59,969 bases of DNA from Muribaculaceae bacterium (lineage in GTDB: Bacteria; Bacillota; Clostridia; Lachnospirales; Lachnospiraceae): the NCBI GenBank assembly GCA_023663465.1, contig JAMPHJ010000003.1, forward strand, positions 1-59,969. Direction: 5' to 3'. A program made the position numbers and the translations under genes. The notes under the pieces were generated by a model that did not search any database, was not told the origin of the DNA, and saw only the letters and a list, made by a program, of their open reading frames with translations. Shown one piece after another: positions 18,959 through 28,400 of the stretch; position 1 is the stretch's first letter, and each line of letters begins with the position of its first letter.

Positions 18959-19165
18959 TAAATAATTGCGAAACTTGCATGAAAGAATGTGTAGTTGTAC
19001 AAAAGATACAACTCCATAAGCAGGTACTGTGAAAACGCCGGTACTTAGATGCCGCCCTTTGGCATCTTATGTACCGCTGCGTTTGAACCGTAGCGAGAGC
19101 GGGCCTGCGTTGGATTGTATCTTCTGTACAACGGACGCCCTCAACAACTTACCCTCGCAATCCTA
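18959..19165 (+). repeat. MITE-like intergenic repeat, copy A (full length, ~207 bp)
   Basis: The element lies between wzt and the methyltransferase-kinase gene. Its ends are related to those of copy B (TAAATAATTGCGAAAC at left; CGCAATCCTA at right, read inward as TAGGATTGCG). Inside are long inverted arms, GTTGTACAAAAGATACAA (18994 onward) against TTGTATCTTCTGTACAAC (to 19132), and an inner hairpin GGTACTTAGATGCC / GGCATCTTATGTACC. There is no coding capacity. The last three bases (CTA) are the stop codon of wzt on the minus strand. Copy B at 29369-29577 lies in the opposite orientation. Confidence 0.75.
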
Positions 19166-20431
19166 CCGCACCTGAATCCTCGTATTCATATCATAAAACC
19201 CAACCGTATCCTTATCCGATATCACCGTCAGGTTCATCACATCATACAACCGATGATACACCGTAAAATCATCGCCCTCATAGCCGGTCACACCAAGGGA
19301 CAGCAGATACTCGCCCCCCTGCAGGTTCATTTCCTGGGTAAAAGTGATTTCTTTGTGCTCGCCCGCCTTCACCGGATCCAAAAACGCCTTTTCAAACATC
19401 GTATTCGTTCCTGTAATTTCCGTGCCTTTGCTGTTTTTAATCGTAAAGGCAAAAACAGGAGCGGCGATATCTTCTACTACATCTACCATCATATGAATAT
19501 GAAACGTCGTGCCTTTTAATACGGCGGCGGTTTTCGTCCCCTTTTCATCCGTTATGAAATAATCGCTAATCACAGCTTTCTTGGAGCCGTATTCTAAGAG
19601 TTCAGGATTGACGTTTTTCCCTCCTGCTGCCAGAGCGCGTAACTGCTCATCTTCTAAAAGGCTTCCTTCGCTGCCATCTGGAATCGTATATTGCCCGACC
19701 AGCACCTGTTTATAAGCGTCAATCATTTCTTTTGGGTTGCCCTCCCCTAACTTGACGCCCTGATTAAGCAGCACGACTCTGTCACAGTATTTGCTGATAC
19801 TGCTCAAATCATGACTTACGAACACAATCGTCTTGCCCATCTGCTTAAATTCTTCAAATTTATGATAGCATTTTGCCTGAAAAAAAACATCTCCGACGGA
19901 AAGCGCCTCATCCACAATCAGAATCTCCGGGTCAATATTAATCGCCACGGCGAAAGCAAGCCGTACAAACATACCGCTGGAATAGGTTTTTACAGGCTGG
20001 CTGATATATTCGCCGATATCGGCAAACTCCAGAATCGCGTCCATCCTGTCGTCGATTTCTTTCTTGGAAAAACCAATCATCGTACCGTTGAGATAGATAT
20101 TCTCAATCCCGTTATATTCCATGTTGAAACCTGCGCCAAGCTCTAGCAGCGCAGAAATGCGCCCATTTACAGTCACGTTTCCTGCCGTCGGATTCAAAAC
20201 ACCTGTTATTATTTTGAGAATCGTAGATTTGCCCGAACCGTTTGTCCCAATGATGCCGACTGTCTCGCCCTGATGAATCGTCAGGTTCACGCCTTTTAAA
20301 GCATGGTGCTGCGTGTGGCGTTTCCCCCTGCCGAATCCCAGCGTTTCTTTCAGTCTGTCAGAAGGTTTGTTATATAATTTATATACTTTTTCCAGATTCT
20401 CTACCTGAATCGCAATCTTCTCGTCCGCCAT
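19163..20431 (-). CDS. wzt: Polysaccharide ABC exporter ATP-binding subunit with glycan-recognition domain
   Basis: The 422-residue protein powers export of lipid-linked polysaccharide. The N-terminal nucleotide-binding domain (about 1-245) shows Walker A GTNGSGKST, the variant signature YSSGM, Walker B ILIVDEALSV and the switch His in VFVSHDL. The C-terminal ~170 residues form a beta-sandwich Wzt-C domain, which in E. coli O9a/O8 binds the capped chain end. The cognate permease lies 12 bases upstream. The stop codon TAG is the first three bases, on this strand, of the repeat element A, so the insertion may have set the C-terminus (NTRIQVR). The neighbouring methyltransferase-kinase fits the cap-dependent version of this exporter. 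Confidence 0.93.
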   Translation of the reverse strand: MADEKIAIQVENLEKVYKLYNKPSDRLKETLGFGRGKRHTQHHALKGVNLTIHQGETVGIIGTNGSGKSTILKIITGVLNPTAGNVTVNGRISALLELGAGFNMEYNGIENIYLNGTMIGFSKKEIDDRMDAILEFADIGEYISQPVKTYSSGMFVRLAFAVAINIDPEILIVDEALSVGDVFFQAKCYHKFEEFKQMGKTIVFVSHDLSSISKYCDRVVLLNQGVKLGEGNPKEMIDAYKQVLVGQYTIPDGSEGSLLEDEQLRALAAGGKNVNPELLEYGSKKAVISDYFITDEKGTKTAAVLKGTTFHIHMMVDVVEDIAAPVFAFTIKNSKGTEITGTNTMFEKAFLDPVKAGEHKEITFTQEMNLQGGEYLLSLGVTGYEGDDFTVYHRLYDVMNLTVISDKDTVGFYDMNTRIQVR

Positions 20432-20443
20432 ATTGCTCTCCCA

Positions 20444-21481
20444 TTAAAGTACATCTGCAAAATGCACTCTCAGCTTTTTAAAAATCAGTGTCCCGATGCA
20501 GAAGAGGCTGATGGTAAAAATCCAGAAATAGGTGGAAGAATAAAAATGCTCCCAAAACCACACCTCTTCATAAATTGCGCTGCGATAGCCGTTTACGATA
20601 TATACCATCGGATTCAGCTTAAAAAGCGCTTTCATGGAATCTGTCGTCAACATAGAAATATCCCACAGAATCGGCGTTGCCCACATGCCAATCTGTAGGG
20701 CGATATTGATAATCTGTTGTAAATCCCTGATAAAAACAACAAGCGCACAGGTAAAATAACTCATTGCCAGCACCAGTAAAAATAAACAGAAACTATAGTA
20801 GAAAATCTGCAACGTATAGATGCTCGGATAATACCCGTACCCGATGGCTACCACCATCAGGATACAGACGAAAAACACATGGATAAAGGTCGCCGCAATG
20901 ACTTTGATAATCGGTAGGATACTGATATTGAAGACAACTTTTTTCACCAGATAATTATATTCTAACAGCGCCGTCGCGCCCTGGGTAATTGCCTCGGTAA
21001 AATAAAACCAGGGCACAAGCCCCGCCGTCAGATACAGCACATAGGGCACCTCTATCCCGCTCGCCACAAGCTGGCTCCTCGTATCGAACACCCTGTCAAA
21101 CACAATCCAGTACATTACAACCGTGACCACCGGCTGCGCCATCGCCCATACCACGCCCAGATAAGAACCCGCATACCGCTTTTTGAAATCATTTTTCGCA
21201 AGCTTCCAGATTAATTTCCGGCTCTGGAACAGCTCGATGGGAATCGTCGTCAGCCCATCGTAAAATAAGGCAAAAATCATACAGGTAAAAGCAATCAGAA
21301 GGCTTCCGCTGAATTTCTTCATATTTTCCGTCGCCTGGTCCGCCAACGGATTGTGATGTGTAATCAGCACAATCGCCAAAATCAGACCAAGCCCCCAGAA
21401 TATCGCGATTGCTGCGGGCTTTGGAAAAGATTTCCGTTTTTTATTATTATCTTCTTGTGTCACCGTATCCTTTGCGCTCAT
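20444..21481 (-). CDS. wzm: Polysaccharide ABC exporter permease
   Basis: The 345-residue protein has a non-standard extra N-terminal membrane pair (about 24-80), then the ABC-2 type core: KLIWKLAKNDFKKRYAGSYLGVVWA, the cytoplasmic gate helix of this family, and about six membrane segments. It forms the channel through which the lipid-linked glycan crosses the membrane. It stands between rfbC (22 bases upstream) and wzt (12 bases downstream), all in one transcription unit. The extra N-terminal segments make it roughly 80 residues longer than typical Wzm. Confidence 0.92.
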   Translation of the reverse strand: MSAKDTVTQEDNNKKRKSFPKPAAIAIFWGLGLILAIVLITHHNPLADQATENMKKFSGSLLIAFTCMIFALFYDGLTTIPIELFQSRKLIWKLAKNDFKKRYAGSYLGVVWAMAQPVVTVVMYWIVFDRVFDTRSQLVASGIEVPYVLYLTAGLVPWFYFTEAITQGATALLEYNYLVKKVVFNISILPIIKVIAATFIHVFFVCILMVVAIGYGYYPSIYTLQIFYYSFCLFLLVLAMSYFTCALVVFIRDLQQIINIALQIGMWATPILWDISMLTTDSMKALFKLNPMVYIVNGYRSAIYEEVWFWEHFYSSTYFWIFTISLFCIGTLIFKKLRVHFADVL

Positions 21482-21502
21482 ACTCTAAGAACTCTCCCGC
21501 TT

Positions 21503-22066
21503 CTATTTCCGGTATTTCTCAGTATATTCTGCAATGCCGCCCCATTCTTTATCTTTCTGGGACTGAATCAATTCCATTCCATCCTCTATGGGCCATTCGA
21601 TGCCAATCTCTGGATCATTCCAGAGGATTCCCCCCTCGTCGTTGGGATGATAAAACTCTGTACATTTATAAGCAAACTCGGCATAATCGGATAAAACAAG
21701 GAAACCGTGCGCAAAATTCTTCGGCACGAAAAACTGCTTTTTATTCTCTGCGGAAAGCAGTACGCCATGCCATTTTCCATAGGTTGCAGAACCCGGACGC
21801 AAATCCAGCGCCACATCATATACTTCCCCCTGCAGCACCCTGACAAGTTTATCCTGAGGATACTGAATCTGGAAATGCATTCCGCGTAAAACGCCCTTCA
21901 CCGATGCGGACTGATTATCCTGTACAAATACCTTATCGATACCCGCCGCTTTAAAATCCTCGTACTGATAGGTTTCCATGAAATAACCTCTTTCATCCTG
22001 GAAAACCTGCGGGGTGATAATCTTCAGCCCTTCTATTTCGCATGTTTCCACCGTTATTTTTCCCAT
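21503..22066 (-). CDS. rfbC: dTDP-4-dehydrorhamnose 3,5-epimerase
   Basis: The 187-residue length is typical for RmlC, which epimerises C3 and C5 of dTDP-4-keto-6-deoxyglucose on the way to dTDP-L-rhamnose. The cupin core shows FVQDNQSASVKGVLRGMHFQ with the catalytic His, YDVALDLRPGSATYGKWHG and the substrate-loop FAHGFLVLSDYAEFAYKCTEFY. It lies between the small GH25 gene and wzm on the same strand. RmlA and RmlB are nearby; RmlD (the reductase) is not in the window. Confidence 0.96.
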   Translation of the reverse strand: MGKITVETCEIEGLKIITPQVFQDERGYFMETYQYEDFKAAGIDKVFVQDNQSASVKGVLRGMHFQIQYPQDKLVRVLQGEVYDVALDLRPGSATYGKWHGVLLSAENKKQFFVPKNFAHGFLVLSDYAEFAYKCTEFYHPNDEGGILWNDPEIGIEWPIEDGMELIQSQKDKEWGGIAEYTEKYRK

Positions 22067-22107
22067 TTTACCGCAATACTCCTTCCCGTTTCCTTATCTT
22101 TTAGATT

Positions 22108-23475
22108 TTACTCCGCTTCCACCGGCGTATTTCCCGTATCCCCGTTGACGACCCCGGTATACCCACCCGAAGCTGCCGAGTGATCTACAGAAGTATCAAT
22201 ATTCAGATAACATAAGTTCAAATCCACGTTTGTTGAAATTCCTTCGATTTTCCCTTTCGACGTGTACTGCCACATATCATAATATCCCTCGTATGTGGGA
22301 ATGTCCGCATACTGCGCAAGCCATGTACGGTAATTGGACAAAGCGCTCATCTCCACTTCGCTCACAAGCCAGTTGGCGGAGCCGTAGATACCTGCCTGGT
22401 ATCCTGCAGAAGCGATGGTTTCCAGAAACGTCTTATGGTTCCTCGTCCGCTGCTCTTTCGCCAGTCCGTCCGCCCGTCCGCTGCCGCCCGTACTCTCGCT
22501 GTCTAGAAATACTGGATAATCTACGTCATATTTCCGAATCAGGTTAATCACCATACTCGCTTCTTCTATCGCTTCCACTTCATTGACTGCCTGCGTGAAA
22601 AAGTATACGCCGACTGGAATCCCCGCCTGAATTGCCCCCTCAATATTTTCGATATAAGTGGGGTCAATAATCAGCGCGCCGCTGGACAATCCACGATAAC
22701 CGCAGCGGATGATGGCAAATTCCACGCCGTCTGCTTTTACCGCTTCCCAATCGATGGTTTTATTCCATTTGGAAACGTCGATTCCCCTTCTGGCATTCTC
22801 ATGGGAATTGTCAAAAGAAGTATTTTCCGTGCCATCGGCTTCCTCATCCGCCTCTTTGGACGTCGTATCTTCTTTGGACGCATCTACATCCTGCTCGGTC
22901 AGCATCAGATATTCCACATCATCCAAAACCCGGTATTCCATTTCCTGTTTTACTTTAATGGTCGTCACCGTATTGGGCACTTTATAGCCTTCTATTTCAT
23001 TTAAATAAATGCTGTATTCGCCGGCACGGAGCTGGTCGATATAAATAATGCCGTCCTTATCCTTGTCGGTAAACTCCCCGACGCCCTGAATCGTCACTGT
23101 AAAAGCCGCCCCTGTTTCCAGCTTCCCGCGGCTGTTGACTATCATAATACGCAAATCTTTGGCTACCGAGCTCATGACAAGCGAGACCACTTTGCCGGAA
23201 TAGGTTTCAATACTCTTATAGCGGACTTCCGCATCAAAAAAAGTCTCATCCTGCATAAACGCAGAAAGATTATTTCCAAGCTGCCGCTCCCCGGTCATGG
23301 TTTCCACCGCTTCGGGCATTGTCCCGTCAGTTTCGCCCGCCTCTTCCGGCGCACCTGTATCAATGCCTAATTTTTCCAATACCGTTTCCCTATTTGCCGC
23401 AAATATAACGCCTGTTATTACAAGAAACATCAGCACGACGGCAATTAGAGTATTCCGTAATTTTTTAGAGTCCAT
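22108..23475 (-). CDS. Membrane-anchored GH25 muramidase-like protein (small)
   Basis: The ~455-residue protein has a short cytoplasmic head, one membrane segment (about 8-27), a ~110-residue beta domain with the phrase [20 protein letters not shown] (SpaA/carboxypeptidase-regulatory-like), an acidic linker, and a GH25 domain (about 235-435). The GH25 active site is intact: GIDVSKWN at the first strand, the D-x-E pair in VFLDSES and MWQYTSKG near the end. It should cut the glycan strand of peptidoglycan outside the membrane. The ATG at 23475 has AGAGG six bases upstream and overlaps the end of rfbA by 11 bases. It shares its beta domain and GH25 with the large protein at 25492. Confidence 0.9.
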   Translation of the reverse strand: MDSKKLRNTLIAVVLMFLVITGVIFAANRETVLEKLGIDTGAPEEAGETDGTMPEAVETMTGERQLGNNLSAFMQDETFFDAEVRYKSIETYSGKVVSLVMSSVAKDLRIMIVNSRGKLETGAAFTVTIQGVGEFTDKDKDGIIYIDQLRAGEYSIYLNEIEGYKVPNTVTTIKVKQEMEYRVLDDVEYLMLTEQDVDASKEDTTSKEADEEADGTENTSFDNSHENARRGIDVSKWNKTIDWEAVKADGVEFAIIRCGYRGLSSGALIIDPTYIENIEGAIQAGIPVGVYFFTQAVNEVEAIEEASMVINLIRKYDVDYPVFLDSESTGGSGRADGLAKEQRTRNHKTFLETIASAGYQAGIYGSANWLVSEVEMSALSNYRTWLAQYADIPTYEGYYDMWQYTSKGKIEGISTNVDLNLCYLNIDTSVDHSAASGGYTGVVNGDTGNTPVEAE

Positions 23476-24334
23476 TCGCAACCTCTACCAGATATTCTCC
23501 GTAATGTGTCTTCAACAGCGGTTTAGCAAGTTCCAACAGCTGCTCCCTGCTGATAAATCCTCTTTTATACGCAATTTCTTCAATACAGGAAATATAAAGC
23601 CCCTGCCTTTTCTGGAACGCCGCCACGAAATCCGCCGCATCTAACAGGGAATCATGGCTTCCCGTATCCAGCCATGCAAACCCCCGTCCCAGCGTTTCCA
23701 CCCGCAGGGTTCCTCGCCTCAGATATTCGTTGTTAATGCTGGTAATCTCAATTTCCCCGCGCGCCGAAGGTTTGACAGCCGCGGCAATTTCCACCACATC
23801 ATTATCATAAAAATAAAGCCCCGGAACCGCATAATTGCTCTTGGGATGCTCCGGTTTTTCCTCAATGGACAAAGCCACGCCGTTTTCATCAAATTCCACG
23901 ACGCCGTACTCTCTTGGGTCTCTGACATAATATCCAAAGATGGTCGCGCCTTTTTCCCTTGACGCCACTTCCCTTAACACCCTGGAAAAACTCTGTCCAT
24001 AGAAAATATTATCGCCCAGCACCAATGCCACGCTGTCTTTTCCGATAAACTCCGCGCCAATGATAAACGCATCCGCCAGTCCTCTCGGCGTTTCCTGCAC
24101 TGCATATTCGATGCGCAGCCCTAACTGTTCTCCCGTTCCGAACAATTCCCGGAAAGAGGGCAAATCCCTCGGCGTCGAAATAATTAGGATTTCCCGGATA
24201 CCTGCCAGCATCAGCGTCGATAGCGGATAATAAATCATCGGTTTATCGTACACCGGCATAATCTGCTTGGAAACCGCTTTCGTCAGCGGATACAGCCGCG
24301 TCCCGGAACCCCCTGCCAATATAATTCCTTTCAT
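23465..24334 (-). CDS. rfbA: Glucose-1-phosphate thymidylyltransferase
   Basis: The 289-residue enzyme makes dTDP-glucose from glucose-1-phosphate and dTTP. The signature [18 protein letters not shown] is the true N-terminus, with GGGAGAT just upstream; an upstream in-frame reading to 24376 is not supported. [21 protein letters not shown] and [10 protein letters not shown] follow as in RmlA. The gene lies 50 bases downstream of rfbB and overlaps the start of the small GH25 gene, so the three are one operon. Confidence 0.97.
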   Translation of the reverse strand: MKGIILAGGSGTRLYPLTKAVSKQIMPVYDKPMIYYPLSTLMLAGIREILIISTPRDLPSFRELFGTGEQLGLRIEYAVQETPRGLADAFIIGAEFIGKDSVALVLGDNIFYGQSFSRVLREVASREKGATIFGYYVRDPREYGVVEFDENGVALSIEEKPEHPKSNYAVPGLYFYDNDVVEIAAAVKPSARGEIEITSINNEYLRRGTLRVETLGRGFAWLDTGSHDSLLDAADFVAAFQKRQGLYISCIEEIAYKRGFISREQLLELAKPLLKTHYGEYLVEVANGL

Positions 24335-24384
24335 ATATAATCTCCCATTCTTACTCAGTCTGCGAATCCAGACCAACTTTCCCC

Positions 24385-25467
24385 TTACTTTCCCCGGTAC
24401 ATATCCTCATAATACTTCTGATAATCGCCGCTGGTTACATTCTTCATCCAGTCCTCATGTTCCAGATACCACTGAATCGTGCGCCGGATGCCTTCTTTGA
24501 ACATCGTTTCCGGCTCCCATCCGATTTCCGCGCTGATTTTATCCGGCGCGATGGCATATCTTCTGTCATGCCCTTTCCTGTCCTCTACATAAGTAATCAA
24601 ATCGTCGCTGACAAGCGCTTTGCGTGAATCATCGTCCGCCAACACTTCCCGCAGCGTATCTAAGATAATATGAATAATCTCAATATTCTGCTTTTCGTTA
24701 TGGCCGCCTATATTGTAAGTCTCATACAATCTGCCCTTTTCCTGCACCATGTCAATGGCTTTGGCATGGTCTTCCACATACAGCCAATCACGGACATTCT
24801 TACCGTCCCCATAGACCGGCAGTTTTTTCCCCTGCAGCGCATTGTTAATCATAAGCGGTATCAGCTTCTCCGGGAATTGATAGGGTCCATAGTTATTGGA
24901 GCAGTTCGTGATATTGGCGGGAAAGTGGTAAGTATCGATATAAGCCTTTACAAGCATATCGGAGCCCGCTTTGCTTGCCGAATACGGACTATGGGGCGCA
25001 TAGGGCGTGGTTTCGTAGAAATACTCCCCATCTTTTTCCAGGGAACCATACACCTCGTCCGTAGAAACATGCAAAAATTTCTTGTCTTCTTTGTACGCGC
25101 CGCCCGGCAGTTCCCATGCCGCCTGCGCACAGCTTAGCATGACCGCCGTGCCAAGCACGTTAGTCTGCACAAATACTTCCGGGTTTTTGATGCTTCTGTC
25201 CACATGGCTTTCCGCCGCAAAATGTACCACTCTGTCAATTTCATACTCCGCAAAAATCCGGCTGATAGCCTCTTTGTCGCAGATATTGGCCTTGATAAAA
25301 ATATAATTCGGTCTTTTCTCTACGTCCTCCAGATTCTCTAGGTTTCCCGCATACGTCAGTGCATCTACATTGATGATTCTGATTTCGTCACCATATTTCC
25401 CAAACATGTAATGAATATAATTGGAACCGATAAACCCGGCGCCGCCTGTTACAAGATAAGTTCTCAT
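24385..25467 (-). CDS. rfbB: dTDP-glucose 4,6-dehydratase
   Basis: The 360-residue extended short-chain dehydrogenase has the NAD-binding [13 protein letters not shown] at the N-terminus, [12 protein letters not shown], the catalytic STDEVYGSL and YSASK (Tyr-Lys pair), and [14 protein letters not shown]. It converts dTDP-glucose to dTDP-4-keto-6-deoxyglucose. It begins 24 bases after the large GH25 gene ends. The product can go to rhamnose (via RfbC and RfbD) or to other 6-deoxy sugars. Confidence 0.97.
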   Translation of the reverse strand: MRTYLVTGGAGFIGSNYIHYMFGKYGDEIRIINVDALTYAGNLENLEDVEKRPNYIFIKANICDKEAISRIFAEYEIDRVVHFAAESHVDRSIKNPEVFVQTNVLGTAVMLSCAQAAWELPGGAYKEDKKFLHVSTDEVYGSLEKDGEYFYETTPYAPHSPYSASKAGSDMLVKAYIDTYHFPANITNCSNNYGPYQFPEKLIPLMINNALQGKKLPVYGDGKNVRDWLYVEDHAKAIDMVQEKGRLYETYNIGGHNEKQNIEIIHIILDTLREVLADDDSRKALVSDDLITYVEDRKGHDRRYAIAPDKISAEIGWEPETMFKEGIRRTIQWYLEHEDWMKNVTSGDYQKYYEDMYRGK

Positions 25468-25491
25468 TGCCGCCTCCTGTCCGTTTTCGGA

Positions 25492-28400
25492 CTAATAATT
25501 CATATAACTGATGTTCATATCCACATTTCCGCTTATGCCGCCTACTTTTCCTTTGGAAGAATACTGCCACATATCATATCTGGTCGCGGTATAACTCGGC
25601 GTTGCGGCATACTGTGCCAGCCATATTTTATAGCCGGTCAGGCTGCCCGTATTGATGCGGGAAGTAAGCCATGTCTTATTGGCGTAAATGCCCGCCGCAT
25701 AACCCGAATTTTGCACGGTTGCGCAGAAAGCCTTGCAGACCGCCGTCCTTGTCGCCGTATCTATCTTGTCGCCCCGTCCGCCGCTGTCTTCCACATCCAG
25801 GAAAATAGGATAATTCAGTCCATAGCCTTTTACGAGATTCAACGCCATCGACGCTTCCTCAACGGCTTCCACTTCATTGACTGCCTGACTGAAGAAATAG
25901 ACCCCGACCTTGAGTCCCGCCGCCCTTGCGCCTTTGATATTGCTTGCAAACTTAGGGTCTTCAATCAATGCTCCCGTAGAAGAACCCCGATAGCCACAGC
26001 GGATAATCACATAGGATATCCCTGAATTTCTGACCGCGTTCCAGTCAATCGAGCCGTTCCACTTTGATACGTCGATGCCAAGGGATCCTGAACCGGAAGA
26101 AAGCCGTCCGTCGCTGCCAAACGTATATCTGGCTCCCTGAATGACCTGCTCCCCGGTCACATAATTGCCGTTTTTATCATAGAAATAAGTATATCCGTCT
26201 ATTGTCTGCCACCCGGTATAGCGGTATTTCGCAGTCTTGCTTTTCAGATAAAACTTCTGGCTTTTGTAGTAATCCGCATAAGTTGCTTCCACAAATTTAC
26301 CGTCACTGTTTTTGACATATACCTGATTGCCGCTCTTATCCTTTAATTTTGTTTTATTATCGGAAGAAACATCTTTTTCTTTTGTGACAGTTACTTTCCA
26401 TGTATTTTGGACATTCGCGCAGACGCCGGTAATGGTCGCCGTTCCCACTGACACGCCTGTCATATTTCCACTGCCGTCTATTTTTACAATCTTCTCATCG
26501 CTGCTTGTCCAGGTAACGATGCCCCCCGCCGGATCCGTCGTTCCTTTGACGGAACCTGTTTTTCCAACCTGTATCGTAGCGCTGCCCGTTATCGTCAGGG
26601 ATTTGTAAGTCACTTCTTTTTCCACGACTGTAACGGAACATTCTTTATAGTCGCCGCTGTTGCTCGTGCCACGGATAAGCGCGGTCCCAACTGACAGACC
26701 TGTCACAATTCCTTTTGCATCTACCACGGCTATATTGGTATCGCTGCTGGTCCATGTAATGACGCCGCCTTCCGGCTCTGTCGTTCCCTTGACATTGCAG
26801 CTCTTGCCAACCTGTATCGTCCCGCCGCCTTCGATGCTTTTGATACGATATTCCTGGTCTGGATTCGTGGGCTTTGCCGGATCTGTCGGATCTTTTGGTT
26901 TCTCCGGATCCGCCGGATTATCTGGCTCTGCCGGAGCAGCCGCCCCGCCCCCGGTAACGTGAACGGCACAGGTAATTTGTTTAGAAGCTGCTGATTCCGG
27001 GTTCTCACCTACTGTAATCGTTGCCGTAATCGTAGCGTTACCGCTTCCTACCGCCGTAACGACGCCGCTGCTGACGCTTGCTACAGAAGTATTACTGCTT
27101 TCCCAGCTAATCTGATAGGATAAGCCCGACGAAACGGAAACCGAAAGACTCACGCTTGCCGCCTTCGACATATCTATCTCTACAGAAGATGGCTCCAACA
27201 CCGGATTCAGCGCTTCCAATCTCTTCTCATTGCGCTCCTTGTCCGTCATTTCTTCCACTTCCGCGGAACCTGTCTCACTTGTCACAGTGGCGACAAGCTT
27301 CCTAAAACCGCTCAGCTTCCCGATTGTAGAAGGGTCGGGAATATCCGCTTTATTCATTTCCTTATAATTTTCTTCGGATTCTATCTCCGTCTTGGTAGAT
27401 TCCACCCATTCCACAGTATCCGTCAGTGCGGATTCCGTTTCCACCGGTTTCGCCGTATCTTCCGCCGCCGCATTGACTTCCGCTTCCGACTTAATTTCGT
27501 CGGCAACATCTACTTTCTTATAGGCAATCTTATCCGTAACCTTGACGGTATTTCCCTGCGTCGGCAATTGGTATTTCCGGTATTCTTCACCTTGCAGCGC
27601 AACTACTTTAACCGTATAAGTATCTGCATCAACATCCGTCTGATAAATGATACCATCCTTATCCTCATCTATCAAATGGAAAGTCTTGTTTCCGCTTCCG
27701 TTAACTTCCACTTCAAAAGGCACGCCGCCAATCAATTTTCCTGTCTTGACGTTCACGAACTTGATTTTCATATCCGACAGGATAGAAGTAATGTTCATGC
27801 CGACCTCTATGGAAGTATCCTCTACCACTTCTTCCGGTTTATCTTCCGGCTCTTCCTGCTCTGTATCCATCATATGGGACAATCTTGCCGCTTCTGCATT
27901 GGAAACCGCCAGAAGTCCGCTCTCGCCGATTACGCCGATATTTTCTATTTCCGTTCCCACTTCCGCAAAAGCTTCCAGCTGCTTAGATTCCGACTTCGAT
28001 CCGAAATAAAGAACACCCGTTATCACCGCCGCTATCAGGATAAAACAGCCGAATAATGCAACAGCCCTGTCAAGCGCACTCATATCTGCGATAAAATTAC
28101 CTATGCGGGCAAAGATATTGTCTGAGGCATACTTATCATATTCGTATTCTTCCTCATCTTCGTACTCGTCGTCCTCATATTCTTCATCTTCGTCGTACTC
28201 GTCTTCTTCATATTCTTCATCTTCGTCGTACTCGTCTTCTTCATATTCTTCGTCTTCGTCGTACTCATCTTCTTCATATTCTTCTTCGTCGTCGTACTCG
28301 TCTTCGTATTCCTCGTCCTCGTCGTACTCATCGTCCTCGTATTCCTCGTCGTCGTACTCGTCGTCCTCATATTCTTCTTCGTCGTATTCCTCGTCTTCTA

